DNA from: Hirsutella rhossiliensis
Taxonomy: Eukaryota; Ascomycota; Sordariomycetes; Hypocreales; Ophiocordycipitaceae
Direction of reading: 5' to 3'
Length of the DNA: 64,000 bases
Assembly (NCBI RefSeq): GCF_020360975.1
Contig: NW_025408669.1
Span: 7,936,001-8,000,000 of the forward strand
How positions within the stretch are numbered: position 1 is the first letter of the stretch; the number at the start of each line of letters is the position of its first letter. The notes under the pieces were generated by a model. It did no database searches. It was not told the DNA's origin and saw nothing but the letters and a program-made list of their open reading frames with translations. The translations under genes were made by a program, and so were the position numbers. This document shows, piece by piece, positions 12,270 through 25,884 of the stretch.

Positions 12270-14207
12270 CTATCCGAACAGTGTGTCCAGCGTCTTTTCG
12301 AAAACGTGCCTTGGCAGTTCAGAGTTAGCAGATTGCAAGAGACGGCTGAACACGGGAGAAACTCACTTGGGCGGCTGGGGTATGTAATGCTGCTCATAGT
12401 CTTCAATGGCAGCTAAGTCTCTAACCAGGTCCACCTCGATGGGCTTGTAAATCCGCGTTTTGTGGATTACCTTCCAGGAGAAGTACAGTATGGGGAACAT
12501 GGGGATCATGGTGTACCTTGCAGAGCGTCAGCCATGGCTAAAATGGCGGAAGACGGGAAGAGACCAGTCTCGTTGCATCGATCAAGAACTCACGAGAAGA
12601 GGAAATCGGGAACCTTCCAGAAGCCCGGAAGCGGCAGGAACACCGTGTAACCGCCCGCAAAGGCCATGGTCAGGGTGCCGACGAGGCCGTACCAAGCAGC
12701 ATAGGGCATGAAGCGCGCCTTGTAGGGCAGGGCGTCGCGGCTGAGACCCTGGGCCTTGAGGGCGCGGTAGAAGCAGAGGTAGGTGGCGCAGACGACGGCG
12801 TAGTTGATGAGCTGGGACGCGGTGACGAGGGAGACGAGCCAGCTGAGGACGACGGCGGCGCTGGACTCGATCTGGAGAAAGGCCACGAGGGCAAACAAGA
12901 GGACAAAGACGACGCAGTAGACGGGGACGCCTTTCTTGGTGCAGCGCGTCAGGAGCTTGGGGGCCTTGCCCTCGAGGGCCAGGCCGTAGAGCGAGCGCGA
13001 GGCGCAGTAGACGTACGAGTTGCCGGCGGAGAAGGCGGCGGTGAGGACCGTGGCGTTTACAATGTGGGGGAGGACGCGGATGCCGAGGCGGTTCATGGCG
13101 ACGACGTAGGGCGAGGCTGCGGCGCCAGGAGCAGCGTCCTTGAAGGCAGACACGAGCTCCGGGTCGTTGTAGGGGACGAGGATGCCCACGCACAAGGAGC
13201 CGAGGATGAAGAAGGCTGTGAGGCGATAGAAGACGGCGTTGTAGGCGCGCGGCATGACGGAGCGCGGGTTCTCGGCCTCGCCGGCGGCCATGGAGACGTA
13301 GTCGGGGCCGGCAATGGTGAAGGCGGCCTGGATGAGACACTGGAGGAAGCCGAGCCACTTGCCGAGCCCGCCGTCGTAGTACAGCTCGGCAAAGGCGCCG
13401 GGGTCCTTCCAGAAGCGGAAGCCGAAGCGGTCGCCGGCCGGGTTGCCGCCGAGCATGACGATGACGGTGAAGATGATGAGGCCGACAGCAAGCAGGACCT
13501 TTCCGACGGCGGCCCAGAACTCGGTCTCGCCGTACCAGTGGACGGCGAGGAGGTTGATGACAGCGTAGAGGACGACGATGGCGACGATGACGGCGGCGGT
13601 GGGGATGGCGTCGGTCCAGTAGCGGATGATGAGGTTGCAGGCGACGACCTCGAAGGGGACGAGGGCGGCCTCGAAGACGAAGAAGTTCCAGCCGGCGGCG
13701 AAGCCAAAGGCCTCGTCGACGTAGCGGCCAGCGAAGCGGATAAAGGGCGACGAGATGGGCAGGTAGGTGACCATCTCGGCCATGCAAAAGGTGATGGCGA
13801 GGATGAAGGTGCACCAAAAGGCAAAGGCGAGGAACAGGCTGCCGGGGCCGCCGGCGAGGAGGGCCTTGCCGATTTGGACCTGGAGGGCGGCCTATGAGCT
13901 CACATGCTTTTATATATCCAGGGGACATGTGACTGGGGAGCGAGAGGGCGTGAGAGAGAGAGGGGGGGGGGAGACGCACATAGAGGACGGTGCCAATGGT
14001 TCCGCCAATTCCAATCAGCTGCACGTGGCGGGCCTTGAGCGAGCGATGGGTCGAGTCGAGCCTGGAGCCGCTCGACAGCGAGGCACGGATGCTGTGCCGG
14101 GACAGGGCGGGCCTGCCGTCGGCCTTGTCGGGGTCCCGCTCGGAGGCGTATGCCGGCGGGGGCGGCGGCCCCAGAGCCGGAGGGGCTTGGATGCCGGGCG
14201 CGTCCAT
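12270..14207 (-). CDS. Amino-acid permease, YAT/APC family
   Basis: A proton-coupled plasma-membrane amino-acid transporter is predicted, 567 aa; the family is usually 530-600. Exons on the minus strand are 14207-13980, 13879-12594, 12516-12367 and 12309-12270. All introns are GT-AG (100, 77 and 57 bp), and the second has a CTGAC branch site. The ATG at 14207 sits in TTCCATGG and starts a proline-rich cytosolic N-terminus. Transmembrane segment 1 carries GIGGTIGT (about residues 68-75), followed by AGGPGSLFLAF, then MAEMVTYLP and the FAAGWNFF motif of YAT carriers. The last two exons are needed to restore the family C-terminus: ...SYTMIPMFPILYFSW, a KPIEVDL motif, and an end at ...LDTLFG. Reading on from exon 3 without the last intron stops at once. 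Substrate is not predictable; related carriers take broad or dicarboxylic amino acids. The neighbours give no functional hint. Confidence 0.9.
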
Positions 14208-15793
14208 GGAAGCTGCCGACAAGGGTCGCTCGGCGGACGCCTGCGGAGTGCGTCGCCCACGGGAAACCTAGAAAGCTGGGCCGTGGTTGGCGCGGGCGGC
14301 TCGCAAGGCAAAGGCAAAAAGGCGAGGGAGCGAGACGGAGACCCTAGCAGAGCTTGCATGCCATGGCCTGTGTGGCACTGCGTCGCAGCTCGGCAGGGAG
14401 AGCGGAACCGGAGGAAGTGAGAGAAAAAAGAGAGGGAGAGAGAGAGAGAAAGACGCGCGTGGTCGCGAAAAGTCGGTTCCGGGTTTGAGACCAAAGTTGG
14501 ACGTGATGGCCGGGGCGAGCGCCGAAGTCTGCCGGCCCGATTATGGTCGAGGCCAAGGGAGGACGGGCAGCTAGAGGGAGAGGAGGGCGAAATCTACAGA
14601 GTGGGAAAAAAGGGATCCAAGGGGAGGAAGGCCAGACGACGCCTTGCTACATGTATTGTCAGAGGCTGTCGAGAGCGTTTTTTTTTTCTTGCCTCGCCTT
14701 GGCTTCGTCGTCCATGTTACGCAGGGAAAAAGCCAAGGCAGAGGGAGCGGGTCCTCGCTGGCCTTGTGCCTGCAGCGGCACGCTCTCGTGCACTCCGTGA
14801 TTCCATAGGCATTCGAGAAGAGCAAGATGGAAGTTGATGCTTCCATGTTTCTAATTAACCGGCTTCAAGCCTCCAATCGACCCGCCCGTGTCCCCGACTC
14901 CAGGCTTTCCTGGGGGAGAGAGGGAAAGCTCGGTGCTTTAAAGGCTCGCTCGCAGGCAACATTGAAATCGCCGCATGCATGGGAGATGTGAGGCAACATG
15001 GAAGCTCCAGTTCCACTGAAACCATGACGGCCAATCACCCAATTCTCAGCTCCAGAGCAAACAAGCACGTGCAGACATGGGTGTTGGCCGAGTCCGCCTT
15101 GCCGGGTCGATGATGCCGCCGCACCTTCACTCCCCCCAATCACCAACCGGCCTCTCGTAATCAAGCTGGTTCCCAACGTAAAGAGAGACGTTTTATCGAA
15201 CCAGCCTGTCAATAGTAATTCGTCGGCCAATCTGTTTGGACAATAACCGAAGTTCGAAGAAATCCAACGATGCATTTCACTCCGGACCGAACCCAACATC
15301 AATCGAACGCGTCCAAAGACAGAGAAACCCAACGGTCCAGTGATACACTTTTCTTCAAGCAAAGGCTGGTATAGAAACTTCATCGCTGCCACGGAGAACC
15401 CAAGAGACCCGTCTTCGCCCCTTCAGCCATCCGCTCCCTCCCAACATCGCAGCCGCTCCTCCAAATTATGTCGCCTGTGCTTGTGCTCCAGCAGTCCCCG
15501 GCAGCCGTCATCCTCGGTCAGCTTCGCCTCCCTCTCTGCCTCGTCGCTTGTCTGTCGGCCCCTTCCAAGACCATCAGCGACTTCATAACCCAAGTGCAAA
15601 ATGAAAGATACGTGACAACAAAGTCGTCCAATATGTACAAGTTCTCGATGCCAAGCAAATCCTACGACCCCGGTCAACTGCCGCTCTTCGTCACTCTCCT
15701 GCAACTTGGCAGGCTGAACTGCGGAGAAAGAGGGGCGAAGAAGAAGAAAATCGACAGCGCTGCATCGCCTCATCCATCGTTGAATCCTCGTCC
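14208..15793. other. Intergenic region with purine-rich (GA)n tract
   Basis: This lies between the permease start and the 3' end of the KDEL-protein gene. It contains a GA-rich tract at about 14422-14456, a T-run near 14680 and otherwise ordinary sequence. A 175-codon minus-strand open frame at 14865-15392 resembles nothing known and lacks supporting features, so it is not called. The permease promoter must lie in the left part. Confidence 0.5.
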
Positions 15794-18700
15794 TCACAGC
15801 TCGTCCTTGGCACGCCCAACACCCTCCTTGACCGCATCCGTGGCCTTGCTGGCGACGCTGCCGACCTTGTCTCCTAGCGATGACGCCGCCGCGCTGGCCT
15901 CGCTCGCCATACTTCCCACGCTCGCCGACGCCGTGGCGTAGATGACGCCGAACCGAGACAGCACGCTCTCACTAAAGGCTGGTTCCCTACCGCTCACCAG
16001 CTCCGACACCATCTCGCTCATGGCCTCGTATTGCTGGGCTGCCTTGGCCGATGCCGCGTCGGCGGCCCTTGCCGCGCCATCTGTCGCCGACGACGCACCA
16101 TCGGCAGCAGTCTTGGTGGCCGCCGATGCATAGGAGCCAACGTTGGCGGCCAGCTCGTCGTACCACCCAATCGCGCTAGGCTCGGCGTACACCTGGGCGC
16201 TCAGCTCCGAGACCACCTTGTCCCACGTCCCGGCGAGGGCGGATCCGGCCAGATACACTTGTTCGCCGGCAGCATCCGCCACGGCCGAAAAAGAGTCCTC
16301 CACGGCATTCGCTGCCGAGACCACGCCCTCTGTCGCCGCCGAGTACGCCGATTGCGCCGCCGACCCGGCCGCCTGGGCAGCTGACGTGGCCGACTTGCCA
16401 GCTGCCGAAGCCACGGACGACGCGGAGCCGACAAGATCCGTCGGGGTTGGGGTCGCCGTCATCAATGACCAGGCCGACGAGGCGCCCGACAGGAAGCTCA
16501 TGTAACGGTCCTGCGCCATGCCGAGGCCAGCGTAGTAGTTGAACTTGGCTTGCTCAACCAGTTTCTCGGCCGCGTTTGACGGTGTCGGCGTCGGTGTCGA
16601 CGTTACCACTCCCAGGGCAAGCAAGGCACTCTGATACTGGATTTCGGCCCACAGCCGACCCTCGCTCAGTCGCTGTGCAGCCATCGACTCGACTTTTTGC
16701 CAGCCAGGGGCCCCGGATTTGCTTGTCGGGGTTGGCTCTCCATAGACCCCTTTTGAGGCGGCGCTCACGGCATCATTGAGCCTTTGGCCGGCCGCACCAA
16801 CAGCATTATCGTACGCAGTGGAGACGGAAGAAAAGAGCTGTTCGTGAACAGGCTTGGGCGTGCCGTAAACCTGCGCAGAAACAACAGAAAGCGCGCTCGA
16901 GTACTGCGCCGACGCCGCCGACAGGGCGCTAGTGTAGGCAGCTTGGGCGGCGGCCGTGGCGCTCCCGTATCTGTCGGGGTCTGGGCTTTCGTCCAAGATG
17001 GGACCACGATCAGAAACAGCCTGGGCGGCGGCACCGAACATGGCGCCGTGCACGGGAGGGCTGCCACTTTCCCGGCGCATGTCCGCCGCGATTCTCGCGT
17101 CCTCTTCGGTGTCTTTCAAGTTTTCTCCATTGGCCTCGGGGGCCTCTGCGACGGCCGAAGTCGCTGCGTCCCCCGTCTCGGACGAAACAGCATCTAGTGG
17201 TGTTCCTAGAGGCTATTGTTAGTCGTGAGATTCCCACAAAAGGTCTTAGGGTCATGACGCACCGCGGAGAATGTTCTCAGCCGCGTCGGCAGGGCCCGGA
17301 GCCGCAGCCGTATGGGGCTCGTTTTCCGAGGCTGCATCCCCATCCTGGACGCTTCTGGCAGACTTGCGAGGCGGTGCTTGGTTAGGATTGCTGGTAGAGC
17401 CTATGGCTGCCTCTGAGAGGGATGATGCCGCCTTCGAGGCACCTCCTACAACCGCGCTGGGAATCACCTTAGCCGTCGAAGTGCCTTCCTCAGCGATACC
17501 TTTGGCCGTTGAAAGCACTTCTTCGCCAGCTTCGGCCACCGTTGCCTTGACCCGTCCGGCTTCTTGTGCGGCCTCGGCGGCCAGCCTCATCGCGTCTGAG
17601 TCAAAGTTGTCGGTGGAATCGCCGGCACGAATCTTCCAGACCGCCACTTGTTTCAAACGGGCAAGCTCTTTGGCGGCGGCAGAAGCGATTTCCATGGCCT
17701 CGTTCTCGATCTGAGCCGAGGCTCCCTGCGCCTCAAGCAATGTAGGATGGCCGGTAATCAGTTCCTTAAGCTCGTCTGTCCACTGCGAAAGCGTTGCTCT
17801 CAATTCGTGATACTTGGCCCAGTCCCGATACGTGATGCCGTCGATCCAGGCCCATTTCATGCCAATCTTCTGCAGGGCAAGGCTCTGCGTCTCGGCGAGA
17901 ATGACAAAGAACTCGTTGGCGGCGTCGAGGACGGTTTTCTGAAGCTCGGCGAGATACTCCTCATGCCATTCTCGAACCGCCTGAGCTTTGCCCTTGATAG
18001 CCAGACCAGCGGATCTAACAGCACCAACAGCCTTGTCCTCGGCGTCCTCAGATGGATCCTTTGCGATGGACACTACCTTGTGCTTGACGTCGGCAAGTTC
18101 GGATTGGACAGTGACGTTGAGCTGCTCGATGAGTTGTCTCCCAATCACCTCAACCTTTTCTTGGATAAATCGGCGGGCAATGGCGTCGGTGCGTTCTTCA
18201 TTCTCGGTGGCTCCCTCCTTGGCCTGTGTCGCAATCTTTTCTTGCCAGGATTGCAGATCATGGGCAACCATTTCGCGGACTGTTCGGTCCTCGTCCGTCT
18301 CGTTCTCTTTCGGAGGCGCACCAACGGGGTACTGGAGCTTCCCAGCGGACCCTTGAGGATCTGCTTGTTTGGTGGCAACGGTCACGGCATCTCCTTGGGC
18401 TCTCGTGGGTTCGGGAGTCGAACTTTGGGGCGTCGGCTTGCTGAAAGACGAGTGAAAAGACTCGGTGCTGGTACTGGACGTCGAAGAGTCAGGACATTGG
18501 TCTGGAAGCCAGGGAGATAGTGGACATCCCGACTTACCCAGCCTTGGAGGGCTGCCTTGGGAGGACCTTGGACTTGGCCTTGTTCTTATACCGTCCAAGA
18601 CGCTCGCCTATGCGCACCAATTGGGGCTCGACGTTTTCGACGTAAACAAGTCGCAGCTGGGGCCAGACGGTGGTTTCCAGGAAGACGTTGCTCCTGTCCC

Positions 18701-19449
18701 AAGCCCAATGAGTGATGGGGAGAGCCGTGTTGACGGCAAAGTCCGAAGCGACATGGTAGCTTCGCGCCGCATAAGGGCGGACAAGCTCGTAGCCGGGCAG
18801 GAGGTGCTCGTAGAAGAGTTGTAGGGAGTTTGTGCGCGCAATCTGGTAGTAAGGCTCGACAGTCTCGCCGACCTTGGCCAGATGAGGCGCAACGGATTGG
18901 TCGTACTTGTCCTTGACCACGGTTTGCATACGAGCCAGGCGAGGCTGGCCGTTGAGCTGCCATTGGGACCAGGCATAGTCCTGACCTCGCTGGACCCAGG
19001 GAGCACCGTAGTGGACAGCATAGGCTCGCGTCGGGGTGAGGACTCGGGTGTTCACCGCGTCGTAGTATGGTCTAGCAACATTGACGTAGGGCGCGGCATA
19101 CTGATCATAGTACGGCTGGAGATGGGGTGACACGGCATCCTTGGCCCGGAAATAGTGTTCGCAAATGAAGGGGGACTTGTCGTCGCAGGCATCGATCGAG
19201 GAGGGACAGCGGAAGAGGACGGTGAAGATGGCGGACCAGATGGCGAGTCTATTGAAGGGCGCGACTGTTAGATGGAGGAGGGTGGAGGGAAGAGGCGGCA
19301 AACCTTGCGGCAAGGCTAAAGGCCCAGGCGAAGAAGCCACGGCGTTGCTTGGTGGAGGTCGTTCTGACGACGGGCTTCCGGTGCGGCTTGCCATTGGCAA
19401 CGTGGGAGGAGCCGTTGCTCGACTTGAGCGGGCCGCCGGAGTCGGCCAT
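15794..19449 (-). CDS. Fungal 'hoxa13-like' membrane-anchored protein ending in KDEL
   Basis: One four-exon gene, 1159 aa: 19449-19304, 19248-18538, 18473-17263 and 17205-15794. The GT-AG introns are 55, 64 and 57 bp with CTAAC, CTGAC and CTAAC branch sites, and all phases fit. The product belongs to a fungal family often labelled 'transcription factor hoxa13'; no homeodomain is visible. A basic N-terminus (RKPVVRTTSTKQRR) precedes one transmembrane segment at about 38-61, then conserved C63, C70 and C78. A tyrosine/proline-rich part follows (YYDQYAAPYV...), ending ENVEPQLVRIGERLGRY. Next come a charged helical segment (about 350-650) and an Ala/Ser-rich C-terminal half with repeated AQVYGTP/GVYGEPTPT-type units. 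The last four residues are KDEL. Basic residues before the anchor predict a type II topology with the C-terminus in the ER lumen, where KDEL could act in retrieval (inference). Function unknown. Confidence 0.85.
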
Positions 19450-20820
19450 GGCCAGCGATTCAGGCCAACGAAGGTCAGTGGCCTTGGCAGCAGCTAGCCG
19501 GGCCTGCGAGAAAGACGGCGTCAGTCACTTTTGGTGCGAAGCTCACGACGTTGGGCTCAAGGCGGCTGTCTTTTCTTGCTTGGCTGGAGGTTGGTAAGAG
19601 TATGGTTCGTGGAGGATGGCCAGGTTGGGAGAGGTGAGGTCTCGGGTAGGTACGTACTGGTTGGCGGAGGAGTTGAGAAGGGCCACTTTCGGTGTCTGGT
19701 AGGTAAAGCTAGCACCAGAAAACAAAGCTTGCCTACTGCTCGCTCACGACAACTAGGGATGGATTAAAGGGTAGCAAAAAGGACATGTACGGGCCTGGAC
19801 ATGGTGTGGGACACGACTGGCTGATAAAAGGCAGCTTTTCGCAGGCTGATGACGTTTTGTGGTCTATGGCCCGTGAGCACCTTGCACATGAACCGCCGAG
19901 GCACGTCATGCATGACTTGCGAGAGAGGGAGAGCCTGCTTCTCAGCTGTGCAACCGGCGTCGATCTCCCCCCCCGCTCGATCTGGTAGAGATGCCAACAC
20001 AATGACGTTTGACCAGATCTCGCCAGAGACGCCCGCCATGCACGTCTTTCTTTAAGCAGGCCTTTCACCTACCGCAACTTAGATAGGTACCTTAGGTAGG
20101 TACCTTCAGATAGGCAGGTACCTAGATACAAGGTAAGGTAGGTATTGTAGGTACCAGGTAGGTACTCGAGGGGCATAGATGCGTACCCTACTTCCTAGGT
20201 AGGTAGGTAGGCAGTAGTAGGTACCTACTGTACCTGATGCCTAAGCGGTCAGAGGTGCATTACCTCCAGTACCTAAGGTAGGTAGGCATGTACTGTATTT
20301 AGAGCGTCTGCCCGCTGTATGCACCTAGGCCTGTCGCCTGATGACTGATGATGAACGCTTCGTTCCGTGGGGAAAAGGGCCGGCAACGCGTGCTGCGAGT
20401 CCAGTATGGCACGACAAGGCCTTGGACCTTGCCGACGACGAAACCTTGCATGGACAAAGATGACAAACTGTGCACAGATGCTGCAAACGAGGCTAACATC
20501 TCGATTGGCTTGAGCGGCTATCGGGCTAGATAAGATGAGTAGCGTGATAAGGCCGACTTACATAAGGCTCGCCGCGGATGTATGGTAATTATTACCTTGC
20601 CACCAAGGTGGTACGTAAGGCAGCAGACTGCGACTTCGCTTTCTTACTCCTTTCACCAACCTCCCCCCTGCGACAGCTTCGTCGACCCCTCCCTTTGCGG
20701 TCCCTACCTTATGGCGCAGCTCAAGTCGTCCTGGGATATCTTTTGATCGCCCGCCACCGACCACCCGTCAGTCATCGTCGGTCTGCAGCAACCTCCGTCC
20801 TCGGACACCCGACGCTCGCC
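19450..20820. promoter_or_regulatory. Divergent intergenic region with ACCT/AGGT repeat cluster
   Basis: This 1.37-kb region separates two divergent genes and should hold both promoters. At about 20085-20290 it carries many copies of TAGGTAGG/GGTACCT, making a locally palindromic, hairpin-prone tract. Similar strings recur before the ACC gene (34530-34575). The upstream reading frame of the RING-CH gene extends leftward to 20578, but the better start is 20821. Confidence 0.6.
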
Positions 20821-23800
20821 ATGGACGACACGGCGGCCGACGGCGGGCCTCCCGACCAAGCCAAGCCTCGCGCTCGAAAGCTCTCGCTGCTCGACCCCCG
20901 CCCCAAGGCCCCGGCCCACCACTTCGATGCCGCGCCCTCCATCTGCCGGATATGTCGCAGCGAGGGCACCGCCGCCGAGCCGCTCTTCTATCCCTGCAAG
21001 TGCAGCGGCAGTATCAAGTACGTCCATCAGGATTGCTTGATGGAGTGGTTGTCGCACTCTCAAAAGAAATACTGCGAGCTCTGCAAGACGTCTTTTCGCT
21101 TTACAAAGCTCTACGCCCCAGACATGCCAAAGTCGCTCCCCGTCCACGTCTTCATCGAGCACATGGCCAGGTACCTTATGCTCAACCTGCTGGTATGGCT
21201 GCGAGCCCTCGTCACCGTCAGCGTCTGGGCCTGTTGGCTGCCCTATTTCATGCGTTCCGTCTGGTCCTTCATGTTCTGGGTCAGCGATGAGGGCCTGGGT
21301 AGCGGCTCCATCCTCACCCGCGCCAACGAAACCGATCCAGGGGCTTCGTGGCTTACGAGTCCCATCGCCCATGGCAGCACATGCCCAGCCAGCCCCCTCT
21401 TGGCCGCCACCACCTGTTCCGCCGTCCAGGCCGCCGCCGTTCTCGAGCGTCTTGGCGGCGAGGACTTGGCCGACTATCTCGTTCGCATCTTTCTCGGATC
21501 GCTCGGCATGCCGACCAAGATGGATCCCTCCGAAACTCGACTTCACCATGACTCCGTCAGCGCGCCCTCTCTGCACAATGCAAGCCTTGATGTTGCCGCG
21601 ACCTCTTCCCTCTTTGGCGACGTCGATTTCCTCCGCAACCTCACCCGAAGCCCGACGCTCAATCGCGCCGTCATCAAGATTCTCGAGGGGCAGGTCATCA
21701 CCGTTCTCGTCATCGTCTGCTTCATTCTCGTCATCTTGGTCCGAGACTATGTCGTCCAGCAACAGCCAGAGATCAATATGCGAGCTGCCTTTGAAGAGCC
21801 AGCCCACCAACTACCAGCACAGCCAGACGACGGTGCCCAAGCGCCCGCGCCGGAGCCGTTGCGAGATGCTCCGGGTCCGGAGTCCGACGACGAGACGCTA
21901 GATGACGGTGGTCAGCAAGTCAGGGCCGTGGGCTGGGAGCCTCCGCAGGCCGATGAGACTGGAGCAGCCGACACAAGTCAGACGGCCGACCCGCGAACCC
22001 ACAATGGCTGGTTGCATCAAGACAGCACGACAGGCTTGCCAGAGATGGACTCGGCTCGCGATTCGAATCAGTCAGCGATTGCAGCTGATAATGGCGGCGA
22101 CGATCGAGCCAGCGTAAACGACTACCTTCGCATCTATCGCCGGGCTGGTGGAGACCCGGAAAAGATTCTGCAGATTGTCGAGCAGGAAGGCCTCGAGGAT
22201 AAGCTCGGGTATTGGGTCGACGTTACCCGAAGATCCATCACCAAGCGCGAGGACGTGAGCAAGGACCGCGACTTGGCCAGTTCTTCCAACTCGGACCAAA
22301 CTAGTTACCTGAATTCTGCGGCGGAAGCTGGCTCCACCGTCCAAGCCTGGATTCCAGCCGCAGATGAGACGGACTCGGCCACTTCTTCACCCACGGACAC
22401 TAAGTCAAAGGGAAAAGAGCGAACATGGCTACCCGTCTCGCCCGGTCCAATCTCGGAGACGTCGTCACAGGCCGGTCCATCAAGACCGCGTGCCGCTTCG
22501 GATGGGCCCCGACATCAGGCTTCAACGAACCTTCTAGGAAGCAACAACTGGTCGTTTGCCGGCTTGCCCCCCATCGGCCCCGCCAATGGCGTGGAGCCGA
22601 ACCCGCCAGCTGATGCATCGCCCAGCGCGGAAACTTCTTCCTCGCCGCGAGCGGATCCGCAAGTGGGTTTTGCCGCGGCCGAACCGGTTATGCGTGAAGC
22701 AAATGCGGGCCAGCCCCCCCATTCAGAGGACGACGCAGACGATGTGTCGTTTCATCGCCCTCTGGTCATAGAGCAGACCCCGGGCGAGGAAGCTGCTCGT
22801 GACGACGTGGAACCAGCGGGACTGGTCGGACGCGTGGCAGACTTCATGTGGGGTGACCTCCACCATCTCCCAAATGCCCATGTCGAAGGCGAAGACAACC
22901 TCGCCGACGACGACGCCGACGCCGAGGATGATCCTTGGGTCGACGTCCCGATGGCCGAAGGTCCCGACGAAAACGCCGACGCAGACGTTGGAGACGATGA
23001 AGGCGCGGTCGCAGGGGCAGGGCTGGATCCCGAAGCCATGGACGATCTGGAAGACTTCGAGGGCGTCATGGAGCTCATTGGCATGCGCGGGCCCATCGCC
23101 GGGCTGTTCCAAAACGCCATCTTTTGCGCTGTTTTGGTGTCCGTCACCATCTTTGCGTGCATCTTCGTGCCTTACAACATTGGTCGCGTCACGCTGTGGG
23201 TCGTCGCAAACCCTGTTCAAATTGTCCGCGAACTCCTCGAGTTTTCAAAGGTGGTGCAAGATGCCGCGGTCATGCTTGGAGGGCTGAGCTCGTGGTTCGT
23301 CCTCAACCTCCTCGACATGTTCACCGGCCTCGTCGGCGGAGCCGTGGGTGCCAAGGTTGTCTCGGCGAGGAAAGCATCCTGGGGGCTCTGGACGGGCGCT
23401 GGGAGCCGCGTCATGGAGTACGCTCTCATGGACTTTCCCATGTCCGCCTCGGACATGCAAAACTTCTCGGCAATCAGTCACGAGGCGCTCATCGTCGTCA
23501 AGGGATCAGTCGCGGCCGCCTTTGGCACAATAGACTCCAGCTTTGCTGCCATCGCCGACGCGAGATTCTATGCGGCTAATGGCGAGCTCTTGGCTACATT
23601 GGCCACGGCCGCTACGTCGACCTTTGCGAGCATCAGCGCCGCTCTCCGGCTTGCCCTGGATCCCAGCTCGTGGGTCATTGAACTTGGCGGAACAGAGCCA
23701 CGTCCACCGGTCGACCCAAGCCTGGCCCACTGGCCTGGCCTCGACCGATTCTGGGCCGTTCTCGCCGGCTACCTCGCCATCTTTGCCATCAGCGCCATGT

Positions 23801-25884
23801 ACTTGAAGAGGGGCACTCCTTTTGCAAGGGGAAACATGATGCAAGCTTGGGAGGCCGGCGTGATTGACACGCTTCACCAGGCCAGCGGCATCATGAAGGT
23901 CATTCTCATCATCAGCATCGAAATGCTGGTTTTCCCTCTGTACTGCGGACTTCTGCTCGACGCCGCCCTGCTGCCACTATTTGAGAATACGACGATCAAG
24001 TCTCGCATACTCTTCACCTACAACTTCCCTCTGACGTCGGTCTTTGTGCACTGGTTCGTCGGGACCGGTTATATGTTTCACTTTGCGCTCTTTGTGTCCA
24101 TGTGCCGCAAAATCATGCGGCCGGGGGTTCTATGTAAGTGCCCGCTTTCCTGTCGAGTCGCCGAATCATGCTAATGTCCCTCTGCAGATTTCATCAGGGA
24201 CCCGGACGACCCCGAGTTCCACCCGATTCGCGACGTGCTCGAGAGGAGCCTCACCACGCAGCTCCGAAAGATTCTGTTCTCGGCCTTCGTATACGGCGCT
24301 CTGGTCATCGTCTGCCTGGGCGGCGTTGTTTGGAGTCTGGCATATGGCATGCCTGGGGTGCTACCGATTCACTATTCCTCGAACGAGCCGGTCCTAGAGT
24401 TTCCAGTCGATCTTCTCTTCTACAACTTCCTCATGCCCCAGGCTGTCAAGGTCCTCAGGCCAGGCGATGGATTGTACACCATGTACACGTGGTGGTTCCG
24501 CAAATGCGCCCGCGGACTGCGACTTACCTATTTCCTCTTTGGGGAGCGGCGAATCGACGAGGAGGGCACTCTGCAGCTGAGCCCCGACTCGTCAGACCAC
24601 CACTCGCGGCATAGAGCACTCCTACTTGAGCTGAACGAACACAACAAAGTCGTCCCAAAGACGTGGCGGGACACGTTCGAGGGCGGCGATGCGAAGCCGA
24701 ATCCCTCGGTATCAAGGAGTGAAGAAAAGATGCTGAGACGGAGAAAGCAGCACCTCGTGGCCTCTGGTCAGCTCATCAAGAGCGGGCGCTTCGTACGTGC
24801 CCCCGCATCCGATCGCGTCAAGATTCCCAAGGGCCAACGGGTCTTCCTTACTGTGACGGAGCTTGGCCGGCGCAAAGACGGCGTCGCGGACAATGACGTC
24901 TACGCCTCGAGCCAGTATCAGATGGTCTATATTCCGCCGCATTTCCGCGCCAGGATCTTCCTATTCATCCTTTGTATCTGGCTCTTCGCCGCGGTGACGG
25001 GAGTGGGCATCACCATTGCGCCGCTGGCCTTGGGGCGGAAGATGTTCAAAATGCTCATCCCCGACGACATCCGAACCAACGATGTCTACGCCTTTAGCAT
25101 CGGTATATATGTCCTCGGCACCGCAAGCTACTCGGTCTTTTGCATCCAACGCATCACCGCCGGAGTTCGAGCCCGGGTGAGCAGGGCGTGGGCCGAGGTT
25201 ACAAAGGGGAACGCTCCCCGGCATGCCTGGTCCGGCATTGTCCGTGGTGTGGAACTGCTCTACACCTACGCCTTTCTTCTCGTCGTGTTTCCATTGCTCT
25301 TTTCCACGATGATGGAGCTGTATATCGCCATTCCGCTGCACACGTACATGGACCCACCCGTGAAGCAAGCCGGCAACACTGGCCACCATACCATCCGCAT
25401 CATTCAGGCTTGGACTCTGGGGCTGCTCTACCTTAACCTGGGGACAAGAATGATCAGGTCCTTGTTTCCCGAGAGTCGCGCGGCGCTGGCTGTGCGAACT
25501 GTTGTGCGTCGCGGGTGGCTGCAACCTGACACTGGCGTCTTGACCAGGGCGTTTGTCGTCCCCGGACTGACCATTGCGGTGGTTGCCGTGTTTGGGCCAC
25601 CTCTTATGGCGAGCCTTCTGATCAAGCTGGATCTCTTGGGGGCTAGCAGAGGCGCCGGAACGCTCAGCGCGGCGACGGTGTACCGAAACTCGTATCCCGC
25701 GGCAGCCTTGGCGGCCGTGCTGATGAGATACGCCATTGGCATGGCCAGAGTATTCAAGGGATGGAAGGCCGGCATACGCGACGAGGCGTACTTGATTGGG
25801 GAGCGTTTGCACAACCTCGGAGCTACCGCAGGAGGGGCCCGCAGAGCTAAGAGAGCCTGGGGAGCTGGACGCCCGAGGGTTTGA
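20821..25884 (+). CDS. DOA10: RING-CH E3 ubiquitin ligase of the Doa10/Ssm4 (MARCH6) type
   Basis: A polytopic ER/inner-nuclear-membrane E3 ligase for ER-associated degradation, predicted at 1669 aa in two exons (20821-24133 and 24188-25884; 54-bp GT-AG intron with GTAAGT and a GCTAATG branch site). The start at 20821 (GCCATGG) puts the RING-CH finger at its usual place near the N-terminus: C42, C45, C59, C61, H69, C72, C85 and C88, in the order C4HC3. Hydrophobic segments follow from about residue 120, then a long acidic/serine-rich cytosolic stretch (about 330-740). Next is the conserved block LIGMRGPIAGLFQ...FVPYNIGR, which corresponds to the central Doa10 region, then many more membrane segments to the C-terminus. 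Length and order match fungal Doa10. It transcribes away from the KDEL-protein gene. The partner E2s in yeast are Ubc6 and Ubc7; these are not in the window. Confidence 0.93.
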